DNA of 64,000 bases from Eubacterium sp. (GCA_017514785.1 JAFWIO010000009.1:31089-95088); one strand, 5' to 3'; counted from the first letter of the stretch, positions 49,038-58,036 are shown. Made by a program: numbers and translations. The notes: a model not told the origin generated them from the sequence alone.

Positions 49038-50443
49038 TACTTTGTCACCTCCTTATCAATAGAAGGGCCAAATGTTTTATCTAGGTAGACAAACATTCTC
49101 TTCGTCTTATCTCCATTCAACTTTCCAAATGGATAGCAAGTATACAAAACTAGTGTTTCTTTGTCGGAGTGAAGATCGTATGCTTCATCCACCTCGTCAG
49201 CATCATATATTCTAATGTCTTTTACTTTATATTTATAGCGAGCGTAAGATGTGGTAACATCCATCACCATTCCCTTTTTAACCTTTTCAAGCGGTTTAAA
49301 GAATGTAGTGTCGTGAGCGCCCACTAATATAGTTTTTCCATCACCTGGAATAGAACTACCAAGGTAAGTACCTGCGGCTCCTTTGAAGGTGTCGTCCAAT
49401 TTACTTACGAACTCATCATCATAATCGTTTTCTACTTTATCTTTTACTTTTCCACTCAAAACATAGTCTGAGTCGCCCATATACATTGGGGCATTTAGCT
49501 TAATCTTATCGCACTTAATAACGCCGTATGGCTCAGTAAACTTAGGCCAGCTTACCTTTTCGCCACTGATAGTTTTATCTTTGATGAGCGGTGTCGCGTC
49601 AAAGTTTTTCTTCTCTTCTGAGTAAGTGTTAATAGTTAAGTTTTGGATGAAGCCTTCCTTTATGCTCATCATCAAAGAAGTATAAGGCTTCCAACCTATA
49701 TAAACTACTCCTATCACCACAATACACATCAAAACTGGAACGTAGAAATACTTCACGATCTGTTTAAAGTTAGTGTATGAGAAAGTCTGAAGTCTAGCTC
49801 TTCTAGTTCTTCTGTTTGCGACTTCCATCTCGTCTTCTTCGTCGTCGTAGTTTTTTGCGCTGTGCTTTCTTAATTTCACAATCAGTTTCTTCGCATTTAT
49901 TACAATGCCCAAGAAAATCAACAAGATTACCCCGGCAAAGATCATTTCGATTGAAACGCCCCATGACTTCTGCCCTGCGCTGTTGGATGAGGAAGAATCT
50001 CCAGTATCTTTAATAATCTTCTGCGAATCAATCACTATATATCCATTGGCATCTACGCCATAAAAACTGTTTGTGTTACTGTCATACTGCAAGTAGATTC
50101 CCACGCACGAACCAGCGTACTGGAAGTTTTGGAACGACTCCAAAGACTGGCTAAAGATAGGTCCTTTGCCTCCAGATTTCCTGTATTCCATAATCGCTTT
50201 TGCGAAGTATTCTATAAAAGAATCAGCTTGAGATTTTTCGATAGTAACATTGTCCTGAGAAAAATAATTTTCAAACTGATTGATGTACTTTTTATCAAGA
50301 TTAGATGAGAAAGGCTCCTCATTAAACTGAGCTAGAATCTTTTTCTCATTCGCATTTAATTCCGCGCCAAAGACACTTACGTTTATAGTAAGTAGTAACG
50401 CTGCGCTAAGAACTAGAGTTAAAAGCTTCTTTAATCTTCCCAT
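49037..50443 (-). CDS. Sortase with extra N-terminal exported domain and two membrane helices
   Basis: A 468-aa sortase, about twice the usual length. Catalytic His377 (LVGAHDTTF), Cys436 (LYTCYPFG) and Arg449 (KTKRMFVYL) are all present; the TCYPFG context resembles class D. Residues 1-26 look like a signal peptide, 27-150 form an extra domain, 165-184 a membrane helix, 185-232 a very basic/acidic cytosolic loop (RRTRRARLQ), 232-250 a second helix, and 290-460 the external sortase domain. No LPXTG protein is seen in the window. It overlaps hslO by 13 bp and the following membrane-protein gene by one base. Confidence 0.9.
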   Translation of the reverse strand: MGRLKKLLTLVLSAALLLTINVSVFGAELNANEKKILAQFNEEPFSSNLDKKYINQFENYFSQDNVTIEKSQADSFIEYFAKAIMEYRKSGGKGPIFSQSLESFQNFQYAGSCVGIYLQYDSNTNSFYGVDANGYIVIDSQKIIKDTGDSSSSNSAGQKSWGVSIEMIFAGVILLIFLGIVINAKKLIVKLRKHSAKNYDDEEDEMEVANRRTRRARLQTFSYTNFKQIVKYFYVPVLMCIVVIGVVYIGWKPYTSLMMSIKEGFIQNLTINTYSEEKKNFDATPLIKDKTISGEKVSWPKFTEPYGVIKCDKIKLNAPMYMGDSDYVLSGKVKDKVENDYDDEFVSKLDDTFKGAAGTYLGSSIPGDGKTILVGAHDTTFFKPLEKVKKGMVMDVTTSYARYKYKVKDIRIYDADEVDEAYDLHSDKETLVLYTCYPFGKLNGDKTKRMFVYLDKTFGPSIDKEVTK

Positions 50444-51306
50444 CCTAAAGCCTCCTTCAACTCATCCGTCTTAAACACATATTTAGAATTACAGAAATCA
50501 CAGTTCACTTCTATGTCTTCTCCCTCTGCAATCAAATCTGCCAAATCCTTTTTATTCAAAGTAGCAAGAACTCTCATTACGCGTTCTTTGCTGCAGTTAC
50601 ATTCATACTTTGCTTCTATTCTATCTGTAAATTCAACCTCAATATCACCCATCACTGCTTTCACTAAATCCTCTGGAGTTTTTCCTTCTTTTAGGATATC
50701 AGTGACAGATGTGATCTTTGAAAGATTTTCTTCTATCTTAGAAACTGTCTCTTCTTTGGCATCAGGCATCATCTGAACGATAAAGCCACCTGCTTCACGC
50801 ACGTGATTGTCCTTAGACATTAAAACACCTAGACCCACAGCGGATGGAGTCTGTTCGCTCGATGCAAAGTAATATGTTAAATCCTCAGCCACTTCACTAG
50901 TAGCCAAAGGTACTTTCGAAATGTAAGGCTCTTTAAGGCCCATGTCTTTAATAACTGTAAGCTCACCATATCCAATGGCTGCACCCACATCCAACTTTCC
51001 AGCATAGTTAGGAGGTAGCATAACAGAAGGGTTTCCAACGTAACCCTTTACCTTTGCCGAGTTGTCCGCTAGCACTGTCACACCATTTATCTTTCCATCG
51101 CCCTTCATCTTGAGCGTCAAAAGTTCTTCTTCGCCCTTAAGCATTTGGCCCATCATAGCGCCCGCTGATAACAATCTTCCAAGCGCAGCTGTAGCCACAG
51201 GACTAGTGTTATGAATCTCTCTAGCTTTCTCAACTAACTCTCTAGAAGTAATCGCAAAAATACGAACTTGCCTTTCTTTGTCTACTGCTCTAACTATGTA
51301 ATCCAT
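50431..51306 (-). CDS. hslO: Redox-regulated chaperone Hsp33
   Basis: A 291-aa cytosolic holdase activated by oxidation. The N-terminal domain begins DYIVRAVDKERQVRIFAITS with TSPVATAALGRLLSAGAMMG, and the C-terminal zinc-binding switch has CNCSKER and CDFC (CxC...CxxC). Its 3' end overlaps the sortase start. Linking an oxidation-sensing chaperone with an envelope sortase may just be operon packing. Confidence 0.97.
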   Translation of the reverse strand: MDYIVRAVDKERQVRIFAITSRELVEKAREIHNTSPVATAALGRLLSAGAMMGQMLKGEEELLTLKMKGDGKINGVTVLADNSAKVKGYVGNPSVMLPPNYAGKLDVGAAIGYGELTVIKDMGLKEPYISKVPLATSEVAEDLTYYFASSEQTPSAVGLGVLMSKDNHVREAGGFIVQMMPDAKEETVSKIEENLSKITSVTDILKEGKTPEDLVKAVMGDIEVEFTDRIEAKYECNCSKERVMRVLATLNKKDLADLIAEGEDIEVNCDFCNSKYVFKTDELKEALGWED

Positions 51307-51405
51307 TAGTTTCTCCTTAAAAATACCATTAACATTTTATCAATTAGTAGGGGTTTTTACAACCGTATAAATAGTGTATACTATATCCATTGAGAGGTTT
51401 TTTAA

Positions 51406-52461
51406 ATGGAAACAGAAGGTAGAATTGTAATACTAGATCATATAAAAAATATCTGTAAACGCAGGTGTATTATTCCAGTAGTTGCTATTGTTATTTTGGT
51501 AGCACTACTTTTTATTGTTCCATTTTTCAGCTTACTTAGCCCTAAAAAAGTGGATGGGATTTTTAATGTAAAATCTAGCGATAGTTTTATAGAAATTTCA
51601 ACCAAGCAGATGAAATACACTGGCTATGATGTAAAGAACGGACTCGGCACAAAGTTTTCGTACTACTATGCACTAAAGGATGGAAAGTGTGCGTTTGCAC
51701 TTATCCCTCATGACTTGGTAAAAGCCGAGGGTAAAGATTTACCAGACGACGCCGTCAAAGAAGAATTAAAAGATTTGACGTTCAAGGCAAAAGTTATAAA
51801 ACCTAATAGTTCATACAAAAAAATGATTGAGCTATTCGCAAATGATTTGAACTGGAGTGAAGATGAACTAAACTCCATCTCAACCGGATGGATTGTTAGT
51901 TCTGCTAATTATCATCCATACAGATATTTGTTTAGTTTGATTTTAATTATTGCGTTGATTGGATTTGCTATTTTTAGACTGGTAACTGCAATCAAGAGTT
52001 ACAAAGACCCTTACCGCTTCGAAGTTTGCTCTTATCTTTCTAAGGAAGAGAGTCGTGAACTGATAGATGAAGCGCAGGATGAACTTGATAGCGAAAACTA
52101 TTTGCAGATTAATGCCACATATATAACTGAGAACTACTATATAGACTTGGATACATCTGGCGCGTTTATTATTCCACTTAAAGATGTTATCTGGGTATTT
52201 AGACTTGGCAGGCGAGGTGTTGATATAGGAAAGCACAGCCTCACATACACTATTAACTTTATTACTAGAGATGGCGAGGTGGTCAAAGTCCCAAGAAAAT
52301 CTAGTGATGAAGCAATGGCTATTATAAAATCTATCAAAGCTACTGAATATGAGATAATCACCGGACATTCAGACGAGAAAATGCGAATGGCAGCCGCGAT
52401 TATAAGAGGTCGTGAGGAAGAAAACGCCGAAACACAGCCTGAAGAAAAAACAGAAGAATAA
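51406..52461 (+). CDS. Two-helix membrane protein of unknown function
   Basis: A 351-aa protein with one helix at about residues 24-46 (IIPVVAIVILVALLFIVPFFSLL), an outside region of about 120 residues, and a second helix at about 174-192 (YLFSLILIIALIGFAIF). The cytosolic C-terminal part (PLKDVIWVFRLGRRGVDIGKHSLTYTINFITRDGEVVKVPRK) resembles a small PH-like or YcxB-type beta domain. The last 20 residues are Glu-rich. No function can be named. GAGAGG precedes the ATG, and a TGTATACT box lies about 20 bases further up. Confidence 0.75.
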   Translation: METEGRIVILDHIKNICKRRCIIPVVAIVILVALLFIVPFFSLLSPKKVDGIFNVKSSDSFIEISTKQMKYTGYDVKNGLGTKFSYYYALKDGKCAFALIPHDLVKAEGKDLPDDAVKEELKDLTFKAKVIKPNSSYKKMIELFANDLNWSEDELNSISTGWIVSSANYHPYRYLFSLILIIALIGFAIFRLVTAIKSYKDPYRFEVCSYLSKEESRELIDEAQDELDSENYLQINATYITENYYIDLDTSGAFIIPLKDVIWVFRLGRRGVDIGKHSLTYTINFITRDGEVVKVPRKSSDEAMAIIKSIKATEYEIITGHSDEKMRMAAAIIRGREEENAETQPEEKTEE

Positions 52462-52474
52462 AACTTATTTACAT

Positions 52475-52535
52475 ACAAAGAAAAAACAATAGGGATCGAA
52501 CGATTTTTAGTGAGTCCCTATTGTTTTTTCTTTGT
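52475..52535. terminator. Long bidirectional hairpin with conserved loop (copy H3)
   Basis: A perfect 21-bp stem (52475-52495 with 52515-52535) between convergent genes. The conserved loop segment at 52497-52514 reads CGAACGATTTTTAGTGAG on the plus strand, the reverse complement of the loop in copies H1 and H2. Relative to the rightward 351-aa gene the loop therefore has the same sense as in bioY and pcrA transcripts. Confidence 0.9.
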
Positions 52536-52548
52536 TTTATAAAATGTA

Positions 52549-52791
52549 TTATTTTTCTTCTGTTTTTTCTTCTTTCTTCACGCCTCTTCCGCGAAGTAGA
52601 TTGTAAATCCAAAACATTACCCAAATGACAATTGGGAGCATTAGCATACAGAATGCACTTGCTCTCCAAGCTTTTCCGTAAAAATCAGAATTTGTTACGT
52701 TATAAAGAATTACGAACACTATCGTTAGAACAATACACAAAACTAGTATTCCAACTGTCACTAGCGCAAGTACTCTCTTTGCTTTATCCAT
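52549..52791 (-). CDS. Small two-helix membrane protein
   Basis: An 80-aa protein: a short basic start (MDKAKR), two hydrophobic helices (VLALVTVGILVLCIVLTIVFVILY and ASAFCMLMLPIVIWVMFWIYNLL) and a charged tail (RGRGVKKEEKTEEK). No family recognised. It follows purA by 12 bp and is probably co-transcribed with it. Confidence 0.65.
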   Translation of the reverse strand: MDKAKRVLALVTVGILVLCIVLTIVFVILYNVTNSDFYGKAWRASAFCMLMLPIVIWVMFWIYNLLRGRGVKKEEKTEEK

Positions 52792-52803
52792 ACTACTGTC
52801 CTC

Positions 52804-54087
52804 TTATTTCTTTCTGAAAATCATCTCGTGTCTTCCAGGGCCGTTACTAGCCATAGTTACTGGAACACCAAGTTCTTTTTCAATAAATTCAATATAATTC
52901 TTACAGTTTTCAGGAAGTTCGTCGTATTCTGTAATACCTCTGATATCTTCCTTCCAACCTGGAAGCTTCTCATAAACAGGTTTTGCTTTCTTAAGCTTAG
53001 CTGTAACAGGGAAGTCTTTAGTAACTTCTCCGTCCACATCATATCCAACACATACTGGAATCTCATCTAAATATCCAAGTACATCAAGACATGTAAGTGC
53101 AACTTCTGTAGCACCCTGCATCTGTACGCCGTATCTAGAAGCAACTGCATCAAACCAGCCTACTCTTCTAGGACGTCCTGTAGTGGCTCCGAATTCTCCT
53201 TTGTCGCCGCCGCGCACGCGAAGTTCATCTGCTTCCTTCTCATCAAGGATTTCTGAAACAAACTCGCCAGCGCCCACTGCACTAGAGTAAGCCTTAACTA
53301 CAGTTACAATATCTGTAATCTCGTATGGTGGAATACCTGCACCGATAGCACCGTAAGCTGCTAGTGTAGATGAAGATGTCACCATAGGATAAATACCGAA
53401 ATCTGGATCTTTCAAAGTACCAAGCTGACCCTCGAGTAGGATGTTCTTTCCTTCTTTGATGGCCTCGCGTAGATATACTGCCACGTCGCAAACGTAAGGC
53501 TTAACTATATCTCTGTACTCATGCAAAGTCTCTAATAGCTCCTTTGGATCGATTGCTGGTTTGTGGTACATATGCTCTAGCAAAATGTTTTTCTGCTCGC
53601 ACACACGCTCAACCTTTTCCACCAATGTGTCCTCGTCAAAGAGTTCGGATACCTGGAATCCAATCTTTGCATATTTATCTGAATAGAAAGGAGCTATTCC
53701 TGATTTTGTAGAACCAAAAGCCTTTCCACCAAGTCTCTCTTCTTCGTATGTATCAAAATCGATATGATATGGCATCAAAATCTGTGCTCTGTCTGAAACC
53801 AAAATGTTTGGCTTTGGCACGCCCTGACTTACGATGTCATCAATCTCCTTTTGTAGGTATGGAATGTTAAGTGCCACTCCGTTACCGATGATACATGTTG
53901 TATGCTGATAGAAAACTCCTGAAGGAAGAAGGTGCAAAGCGAATCTACCATAGTCATTTATGATAGTGTGACCTGCATTACTTCCACCCTGGAATCTGAT
54001 AATAATATCAGACTGTTCTCCAAGCATATCTGTAATTTTTCCTTTGCCTTCGTCGCCCCAATTGGCGCCGACTATAGCTCTTACCAT
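52804..54087 (-). CDS. purA: Adenylosuccinate synthase
   Basis: Joins IMP and aspartate with GTP to make adenylosuccinate in AMP synthesis. The start is ATG 54087 behind AGGAGG (427 aa, normal size); 19 upstream in-frame codons lack a site. Motifs: VGANWGDEGKGKITD (P-loop with catalytic Asp), GGSNAGHTI, GSTKSGIAPFYSDK, LLEGQLGTLKDPDFG, GEFGATTGRPRRVGWFDAV and the C-terminal GPGRHEMIFRK. Confidence 0.98.
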   Translation of the reverse strand: MVRAIVGANWGDEGKGKITDMLGEQSDIIIRFQGGSNAGHTIINDYGRFALHLLPSGVFYQHTTCIIGNGVALNIPYLQKEIDDIVSQGVPKPNILVSDRAQILMPYHIDFDTYEEERLGGKAFGSTKSGIAPFYSDKYAKIGFQVSELFDEDTLVEKVERVCEQKNILLEHMYHKPAIDPKELLETLHEYRDIVKPYVCDVAVYLREAIKEGKNILLEGQLGTLKDPDFGIYPMVTSSSTLAAYGAIGAGIPPYEITDIVTVVKAYSSAVGAGEFVSEILDEKEADELRVRGGDKGEFGATTGRPRRVGWFDAVASRYGVQMQGATEVALTCLDVLGYLDEIPVCVGYDVDGEVTKDFPVTAKLKKAKPVYEKLPGWKEDIRGITEYDELPENCKNYIEFIEKELGVPVTMASNGPGRHEMIFRKK

Positions 54088-54152
54088 TTGATTTTTCCTC
54101 CTGGTGTGTGACGCATTTCTCCTATTGTTTATCCGTCCTAACACCGACTAAT

Positions 54153-54181
54153 ATTATACAAATAAAGTGGCATATATTCAA
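54153..54181 (-). promoter_or_regulatory. purA promoter
   Basis: Minus-strand TTGAAT (54176-54181), 17-bp spacer, TATAAT (54153-54158). An inverted repeat TTAGGG/CCCTAA (54199-54220) lies just upstream and could be an operator. Confidence 0.7.
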
Positions 54182-54271
54182 CTAAAAAACGCATATAATT
54201 AGGGTTTTTTATACCCCTAAAACACTTAATAATATTAATGTTTTTGCTAACATTCTGAGATTGATATTTTT

Positions 54272-54301
54272 TTGACAATGTGCTAGAATATCTTCTATAT
54301 T
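54272..54301 (+). promoter_or_regulatory. nfnAB promoter
   Basis: TTGACA (54272-54277), 18-bp spacer, TATATT (54296-54301), giving a leader of about 45 nt before the nfnA ATG. Confidence 0.65.
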
Positions 54302-54353
54302 TATGTAAGTTTTTAAACACTTTTTCTTAATAAAAAAAAGTTTGGAGGATGAA

Positions 54354-55202
54354 ATGTTTAAAATTGTTAATGCACAAAAGCTAAATGATGATGTTTTTAG
54401 ACTTGATGTGGAAGCACCATTCGTAGCAAAGAAGGCTAAAGCAGGCCAGTTTATCATTATCAGACTTGATGAACAGGGTGAGCGCGTGCCTTTCACTATC
54501 GCTGACACTGATCCAGAGGCTGGAACAGTGAGCGTTATTATCCAGAAGGTTGGACAGACTACTATGCTTCTATCACAGCTAAAGACTGGTGATTATATTG
54601 AAGATTTCGTAGGACCACTTGGAGTTGCTACTGACTTTGGCGATGCCAAAAACGTATGCGTAGTGGGCGGTGGCGTTGGTAATGCTATTGCGTATCCTTC
54701 GGCGAAGGCGCTTCATGCTATGGGAGCTAAGGTAGATGTAATTGCTGGATTTAGGAGCAAAGACATCGTGATTTTGGAAGATGAATATAAAGATATTTGT
54801 GATAACCTATACATCACTACTGACGATGGAAGTTATGGCGACAAAGGTTTTGTAACTGATAAACTACAGGAGCTTATCGATGCTGGAAATGACTACGATT
54901 TAGTTATTGCAATCGGTCCTGTTGTTATGATGAAGTTTGTTTCAAAGGTTACTGAACCTTACAATATAAAAACTCTCGTTTCACTAAATCCAATCATGAT
55001 TGATGGTACAGGAATGTGCGGTGGTTGCCGTGTGACTGTTGGTGGCGAGACAAAATTTGCCTGCGTAGATGGTCCTGACTTTGACGGTCACCAGGTAGAT
55101 TACGATGAGCTTATGAGACGTAATGCAATGTACGCTGAATTTGAGGCACACGATAGAGAGAATTGCCGTCTTATGAAGATGGGAGGTGCCGAGAATGCCT
55201 AA
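54354..55202 (+). CDS. nfnA: NfnA: ferredoxin-NADP+ oxidoreductase subunit alpha
   Basis: FAD- and 2Fe-2S-containing subunit of electron-bifurcating NADH-dependent ferredoxin:NADP+ oxidoreductase. The 282-aa protein begins MFKIVNAQKLNDDVFRLDVEAP at ATG 54354, five bases after GGAGG. Motifs: FAD-binding RVPFTIAD, NAD-binding VGGGVGNAIAYP, and the cluster GMCGGCRVTVGGETKFAC. It overlaps nfnB by 8 bp. The same fold occurs in dihydroorotate dehydrogenase PyrK, but pairing with the GltD-like gene points to Nfn. Confidence 0.93.
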   Translation: MFKIVNAQKLNDDVFRLDVEAPFVAKKAKAGQFIIIRLDEQGERVPFTIADTDPEAGTVSVIIQKVGQTTMLLSQLKTGDYIEDFVGPLGVATDFGDAKNVCVVGGGVGNAIAYPSAKALHAMGAKVDVIAGFRSKDIVILEDEYKDICDNLYITTDDGSYGDKGFVTDKLQELIDAGNDYDLVIAIGPVVMMKFVSKVTEPYNIKTLVSLNPIMIDGTGMCGGCRVTVGGETKFACVDGPDFDGHQVDYDELMRRNAMYAEFEAHDRENCRLMKMGGAENA

Positions 55203-56580
55203 TATGAGACCAGATAAGGTAGAGATGCCTGTTCAAGATCCAAACGTTAGAAATAAGAACTTTGACGAGGTGGCTTTGGGCTACACAGAGGAAATGGCTG
55301 TTGAGGAAGCTACTCGTTGTATAAATTGTAAAAACAAACCTTGTATGGGAGGATGTCCGGTTAAGGTTCGAATTCCTGAGTTTATTGAGAAGGTTGCAAG
55401 TAGTGAGTTCGAGGAAGCTTACAAAATCATCACTACTACTAACGGACTACCTGCTATTTGCGGACGTGTTTGTCCACAGGAGACACAGTGTGAGTCTAAA
55501 TGTATTCGTGGTATCAAGGATGAGCCAGTTGCGATTGGTCGTCTTGAGAGATTCGTTGCTGATTGGCACTTGGCAAACTCTTCAGAGGTTGCTGAGAAGC
55601 CTGAGTCAAATGGAATCAAGGTAGCTGTTATTGGCGCTGGTCCTGCTGGACTTACTTGCGCTGCTGACTTGGCTAAGCTTGGCTACGAAGTAACTATCTT
55701 TGAAGCATTCCACAAAGCCGGCGGAGTTTTGGTTTATGGTATTCCAGAATTCAGACTTCCAAAGGCAATCGTTCAAAAAGAAGTTGATAACCTAGAGGCT
55801 CTAGGAGTTAAGATAGAAACAAGTATGGTTGTTGGTCGCGTTCTTTCAGTGGACGAGATTATGGATATGGGCTTTAAAGCTGTGTTCATCGGATCAGGCG
55901 CTGGTCTTCCAATGTTTATGAACATTGAGGGCGAGTCATTGATTGGTGTTCTTTCAGCTAACGAGTATTTGACTCGTACAAACTTGATGAAAGCTTACAT
56001 AGATGAATACGATACTCCTATTATCAAGAGCAAGAAGGTAGCCGTGGTTGGTGGCGGTAACGTGGCAATGGATGCTGCAAGAACTGCTATGAGACTGGGC
56101 GCCGAGGAAGTAACAATCGTTTACCGTCGTGGTATGGAAGAGTTGCCTGCTCGTGCCGAGGAAGTTCACCACGCGCAGGAAGAGGGAATCATCTTTAAGA
56201 CTTTGAACAATCCAGTTAAGATAAACGGCGACGACGAAGGTCGTGTTAAGAGTATCACTTGTATCGAGATGGAACTTGGTGAGCCTGATGAGTCAGGAAG
56301 ACGTCGTCCAATCCCAATTGAAAATTCTGAATTCGATATTGATGTTGATACAGTTATCATGTCAATTGGTACTAGTCCTAACCCACTACTTCGTTCAACT
56401 ACTGAAGGACTTGAAGCAAACAAGTGGGGTTGTCTAGTTGTTAATGAAGACACACTTGAAACTACAAGAGACAATGTGTACGCTGGCGGTGATGCAGTGA
56501 CTGGTGCTGCTACTGTTATCCTAGCGATGGGTGCTGGAAAACAGGCCGCAGAAAACATTGATAAAAAGTTAAGAGGTTAA
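55195..56580 (+). CDS. nfnB: NfnB: ferredoxin-NADP+ oxidoreductase subunit beta (GltD-like)
   Basis: FAD and two 4Fe-4S subunit of the bifurcating transhydrogenase; it balances NADH, NADPH and ferredoxin in anaerobes. The start is ATG 55195 (MPNMRPDKVEMPVQDP) with GGGAGG eight bases upstream; a GTG nine bases earlier is less likely. Clusters: CINCKNKPCMGGCPV and CGRVCPQETQCESKC. FAD site GAGPAGLTCAADLAKLG, NADPH site VGGGNVAMDAARTAMRLG, C-terminal GDAVTGAATVILAMGAGKQAA. The glutamate synthase small subunit is homologous, but no large subunit is present. Confidence 0.93.
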   Translation: MPNMRPDKVEMPVQDPNVRNKNFDEVALGYTEEMAVEEATRCINCKNKPCMGGCPVKVRIPEFIEKVASSEFEEAYKIITTTNGLPAICGRVCPQETQCESKCIRGIKDEPVAIGRLERFVADWHLANSSEVAEKPESNGIKVAVIGAGPAGLTCAADLAKLGYEVTIFEAFHKAGGVLVYGIPEFRLPKAIVQKEVDNLEALGVKIETSMVVGRVLSVDEIMDMGFKAVFIGSGAGLPMFMNIEGESLIGVLSANEYLTRTNLMKAYIDEYDTPIIKSKKVAVVGGGNVAMDAARTAMRLGAEEVTIVYRRGMEELPARAEEVHHAQEEGIIFKTLNNPVKINGDDEGRVKSITCIEMELGEPDESGRRRPIPIENSEFDIDVDTVIMSIGTSPNPLLRSTTEGLEANKWGCLVVNEDTLETTRDNVYAGGDAVTGAATVILAMGAGKQAAENIDKKLRG

Positions 56581-56585
56581 TCTAG

Positions 56586-56612
56586 AGCCGGTGCAAATGC
56601 GCCGGCTTTTTT
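56586..56612 (+). terminator. Terminator of nfnAB
   Basis: Stem AGCCGGTGC/GCGCCGGCT with an AAAT loop, followed by six T residues. Confidence 0.9.
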
Positions 56613-56620
56613 ATGCAATA

Positions 56621-56651
56621 AAAAAGAGCTATCGTGATGATAGCTCTTTTT
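56621..56651 (-). terminator. Terminator of the rubredoxin operon
   Basis: A perfect 13-bp stem (56621-56633 with 56639-56651). The A/T ends make it usable in both directions. It lies 13 bases past the rubredoxin stop. Confidence 0.88.
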
Positions 56652-56664
56652 ATTATGTTTGTGA

Positions 56665-56829
56665 TTATTCAATAACTCTCTGGAATGATGATTTCTCAAC
56701 TCCACATAGTGGGCAAGTCCAATCATCTGGTAAATCTTCAAATGCAGTACCTGGAGCGATACCATTATCTGGATCACCTTTCTCAGGGTCATAAACATAA
56801 CCACAAGGATTACAGAAATATTTATCCAT
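56665..56829 (-). CDS. Rubredoxin
   Basis: A 54-aa iron-binding electron carrier. The translated protein starts [20 protein letters not shown] and contains [19 protein letters not shown], so both CxxCG loops are present. GGAGG precedes ATG 56829. It lies 11 bp downstream of the rubrerythrin gene and probably supplies it with electrons for peroxide or oxygen reduction. Confidence 0.95.
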   Translation of the reverse strand: MDKYFCNPCGYVYDPEKGDPDNGIAPGTAFEDLPDDWTCPLCGVEKSSFQRVIE

Positions 56830-56840
56830 AACGTGCCTCC

Positions 56841-57386
56841 TTATTTGAAATATCTATCCAATAGGCCTTTGAAAGCCTTTCCGTGTCTTGCTTCATCTCT
56901 TGCCATTTCATGAACTGTGTCATGGATAGCATCAAGATTCTGCTCTTTAGCTTTCTTAGCCAATTCAGTCTTTCCTGCTGTAGCACCATTTTCAGCATCT
57001 ACTCTCATCTGTAGATTCTTCTTTGTACTATCTGTAACTACTTCGCCCAAAAGTTCTGCGAACTTTGCAGCGTGCTCTGCTTCTTCCCAAGCAGCCTTCT
57101 CATAATATGATCCAACTTCTGGATAGCCTTCTCTGTAAGCTACTCTAGCCATTGCTAGATACATACCTACTTCTGAACATTCTCCGTTAAAGTTATCTCT
57201 TAAGCCTTCAATAATCTCTTCGTCAACACCCTGAGCCACGCCTACTACATGCTCTGCAGCCCAAGTCATTTCGCCTTCTTCTTGCTTGTTAAACTTCTCT
57301 GCTGGCACTCCACACTGTGGACATTTCTCAGGTGGTGTATCACCTTCATGTGTGTAACCACACACTGAACATACCCATTTTGCCAT
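56841..57386 (-). CDS. Reverse rubrerythrin
   Basis: A 181-aa non-haem di-iron peroxidase that protects anaerobes from peroxide and oxygen. The rubredoxin-like domain is at the N-terminus ([23 protein letters not shown]), the reverse of classical rubrerythrin. The ferritin-like domain follows with E-rich helices ([52 protein letters not shown]). Operon with rubredoxin. Confidence 0.94.
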   Translation of the reverse strand: MAKWVCSVCGYTHEGDTPPEKCPQCGVPAEKFNKQEEGEMTWAAEHVVGVAQGVDEEIIEGLRDNFNGECSEVGMYLAMARVAYREGYPEVGSYYEKAAWEEAEHAAKFAELLGEVVTDSTKKNLQMRVDAENGATAGKTELAKKAKEQNLDAIHDTVHEMARDEARHGKAFKGLLDRYFK

Positions 57387-57432
57387 AATAATTTTCCTCC
57401 TTAAATAATACTGATACCATTATAACATTTTT

Positions 57433-57756
57433 TTACAAAAACTTCTTCAAGAATTCTTTATTATTCAACGCATATTCTACTACCCTACTGAGTATGCTGG
57501 TATATCCCTTTCCTAAAGATTTTGCCATCTCCAAAGACATTGGAGAAACTCTGAGAGTCAAATTCTGCTTCCTTCTATTTTTCTGATTGATTTCTGACAC
57601 TCTCCTAAACTGAGATAATTGTTCAGGTGTAAGTTTAGGACTATCTTCATCGTATATAATGTCTTCGTCCTTCATCTTACTGAGTTTATCAAGCATCTTC
57701 TTTTCTTCATCAGTTAATTTAATTTTTTCATTTGCATTCAAAGTCATTTTAACCAT
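57433..57756 (-). CDS. brnA: BrnA-type antitoxin
   Basis: A 107-aa DNA-binding antitoxin paired with BrnT. The C-terminal part is ribbon-helix-helix-like (RKQNLTLRVSPMSLEMAKSLGKGYTSILSRVVEYAL); the N-terminal part is charged. It overlaps brnT by 8 bp. BrnA proteins neutralise BrnT and repress the shared promoter, which here has a clear palindrome at 58079-58109. Confidence 0.85.
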   Translation of the reverse strand: MVKMTLNANEKIKLTDEEKKMLDKLSKMKDEDIIYDEDSPKLTPEQLSQFRRVSEINQKNRRKQNLTLRVSPMSLEMAKSLGKGYTSILSRVVEYALNNKEFLKKFL

Positions 57757-58036
57757 AATATAACTCCTTTTCCTCTGTACTAGCTTTTCTTGCAGAAATA
57801 ATTCTCACCTTACCATTTCTAACTGTATATATTACAGTCAAAACCTCATCCTTTCCTTCTACAGATGTAAGTCCAATGGTAATAAATCTTTCTTCAGAAT
57901 AACTGTGATCTGCATCAAATAATTCCACTCTATTAACATCTAGAAGCACTGTTCCGGCCATTCTAAAATCAACGTCGTGCTTTTTAATGTTAACAAGTTC
58001 TTTTTTCTCGTCCCATTCAAACTCTAGTTCCGTCAT
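57749..58036 (-). CDS. brnT: BrnT-type ribonuclease toxin
   Basis: A 95-aa RelE-fold toxin. Family pattern is very clear: FEWDEKKELVNIKKHDVDF, ERFITIGLT, VIYTVRNGKVRIISARKAS and a final ELYYG. The toxin gene precedes the antitoxin gene, as usual for brnTA. The GGAGG site is unusually far, 12 bases, from ATG 58036, and the predicted -10 box directly abuts it. Confidence 0.93.
   Translation of the reverse strand: MTELEFEWDEKKELVNIKKHDVDFRMAGTVLLDVNRVELFDADHSYSEERFITIGLTSVEGKDEVLTVIYTVRNGKVRIISARKASTEEKELYYG

Noticed and set aside
55186-55194. GTG at 55186 as the nfnB start
   Set aside because: It lies too close to the GGGAGG site; ATG 55195 has proper 8-base spacing.
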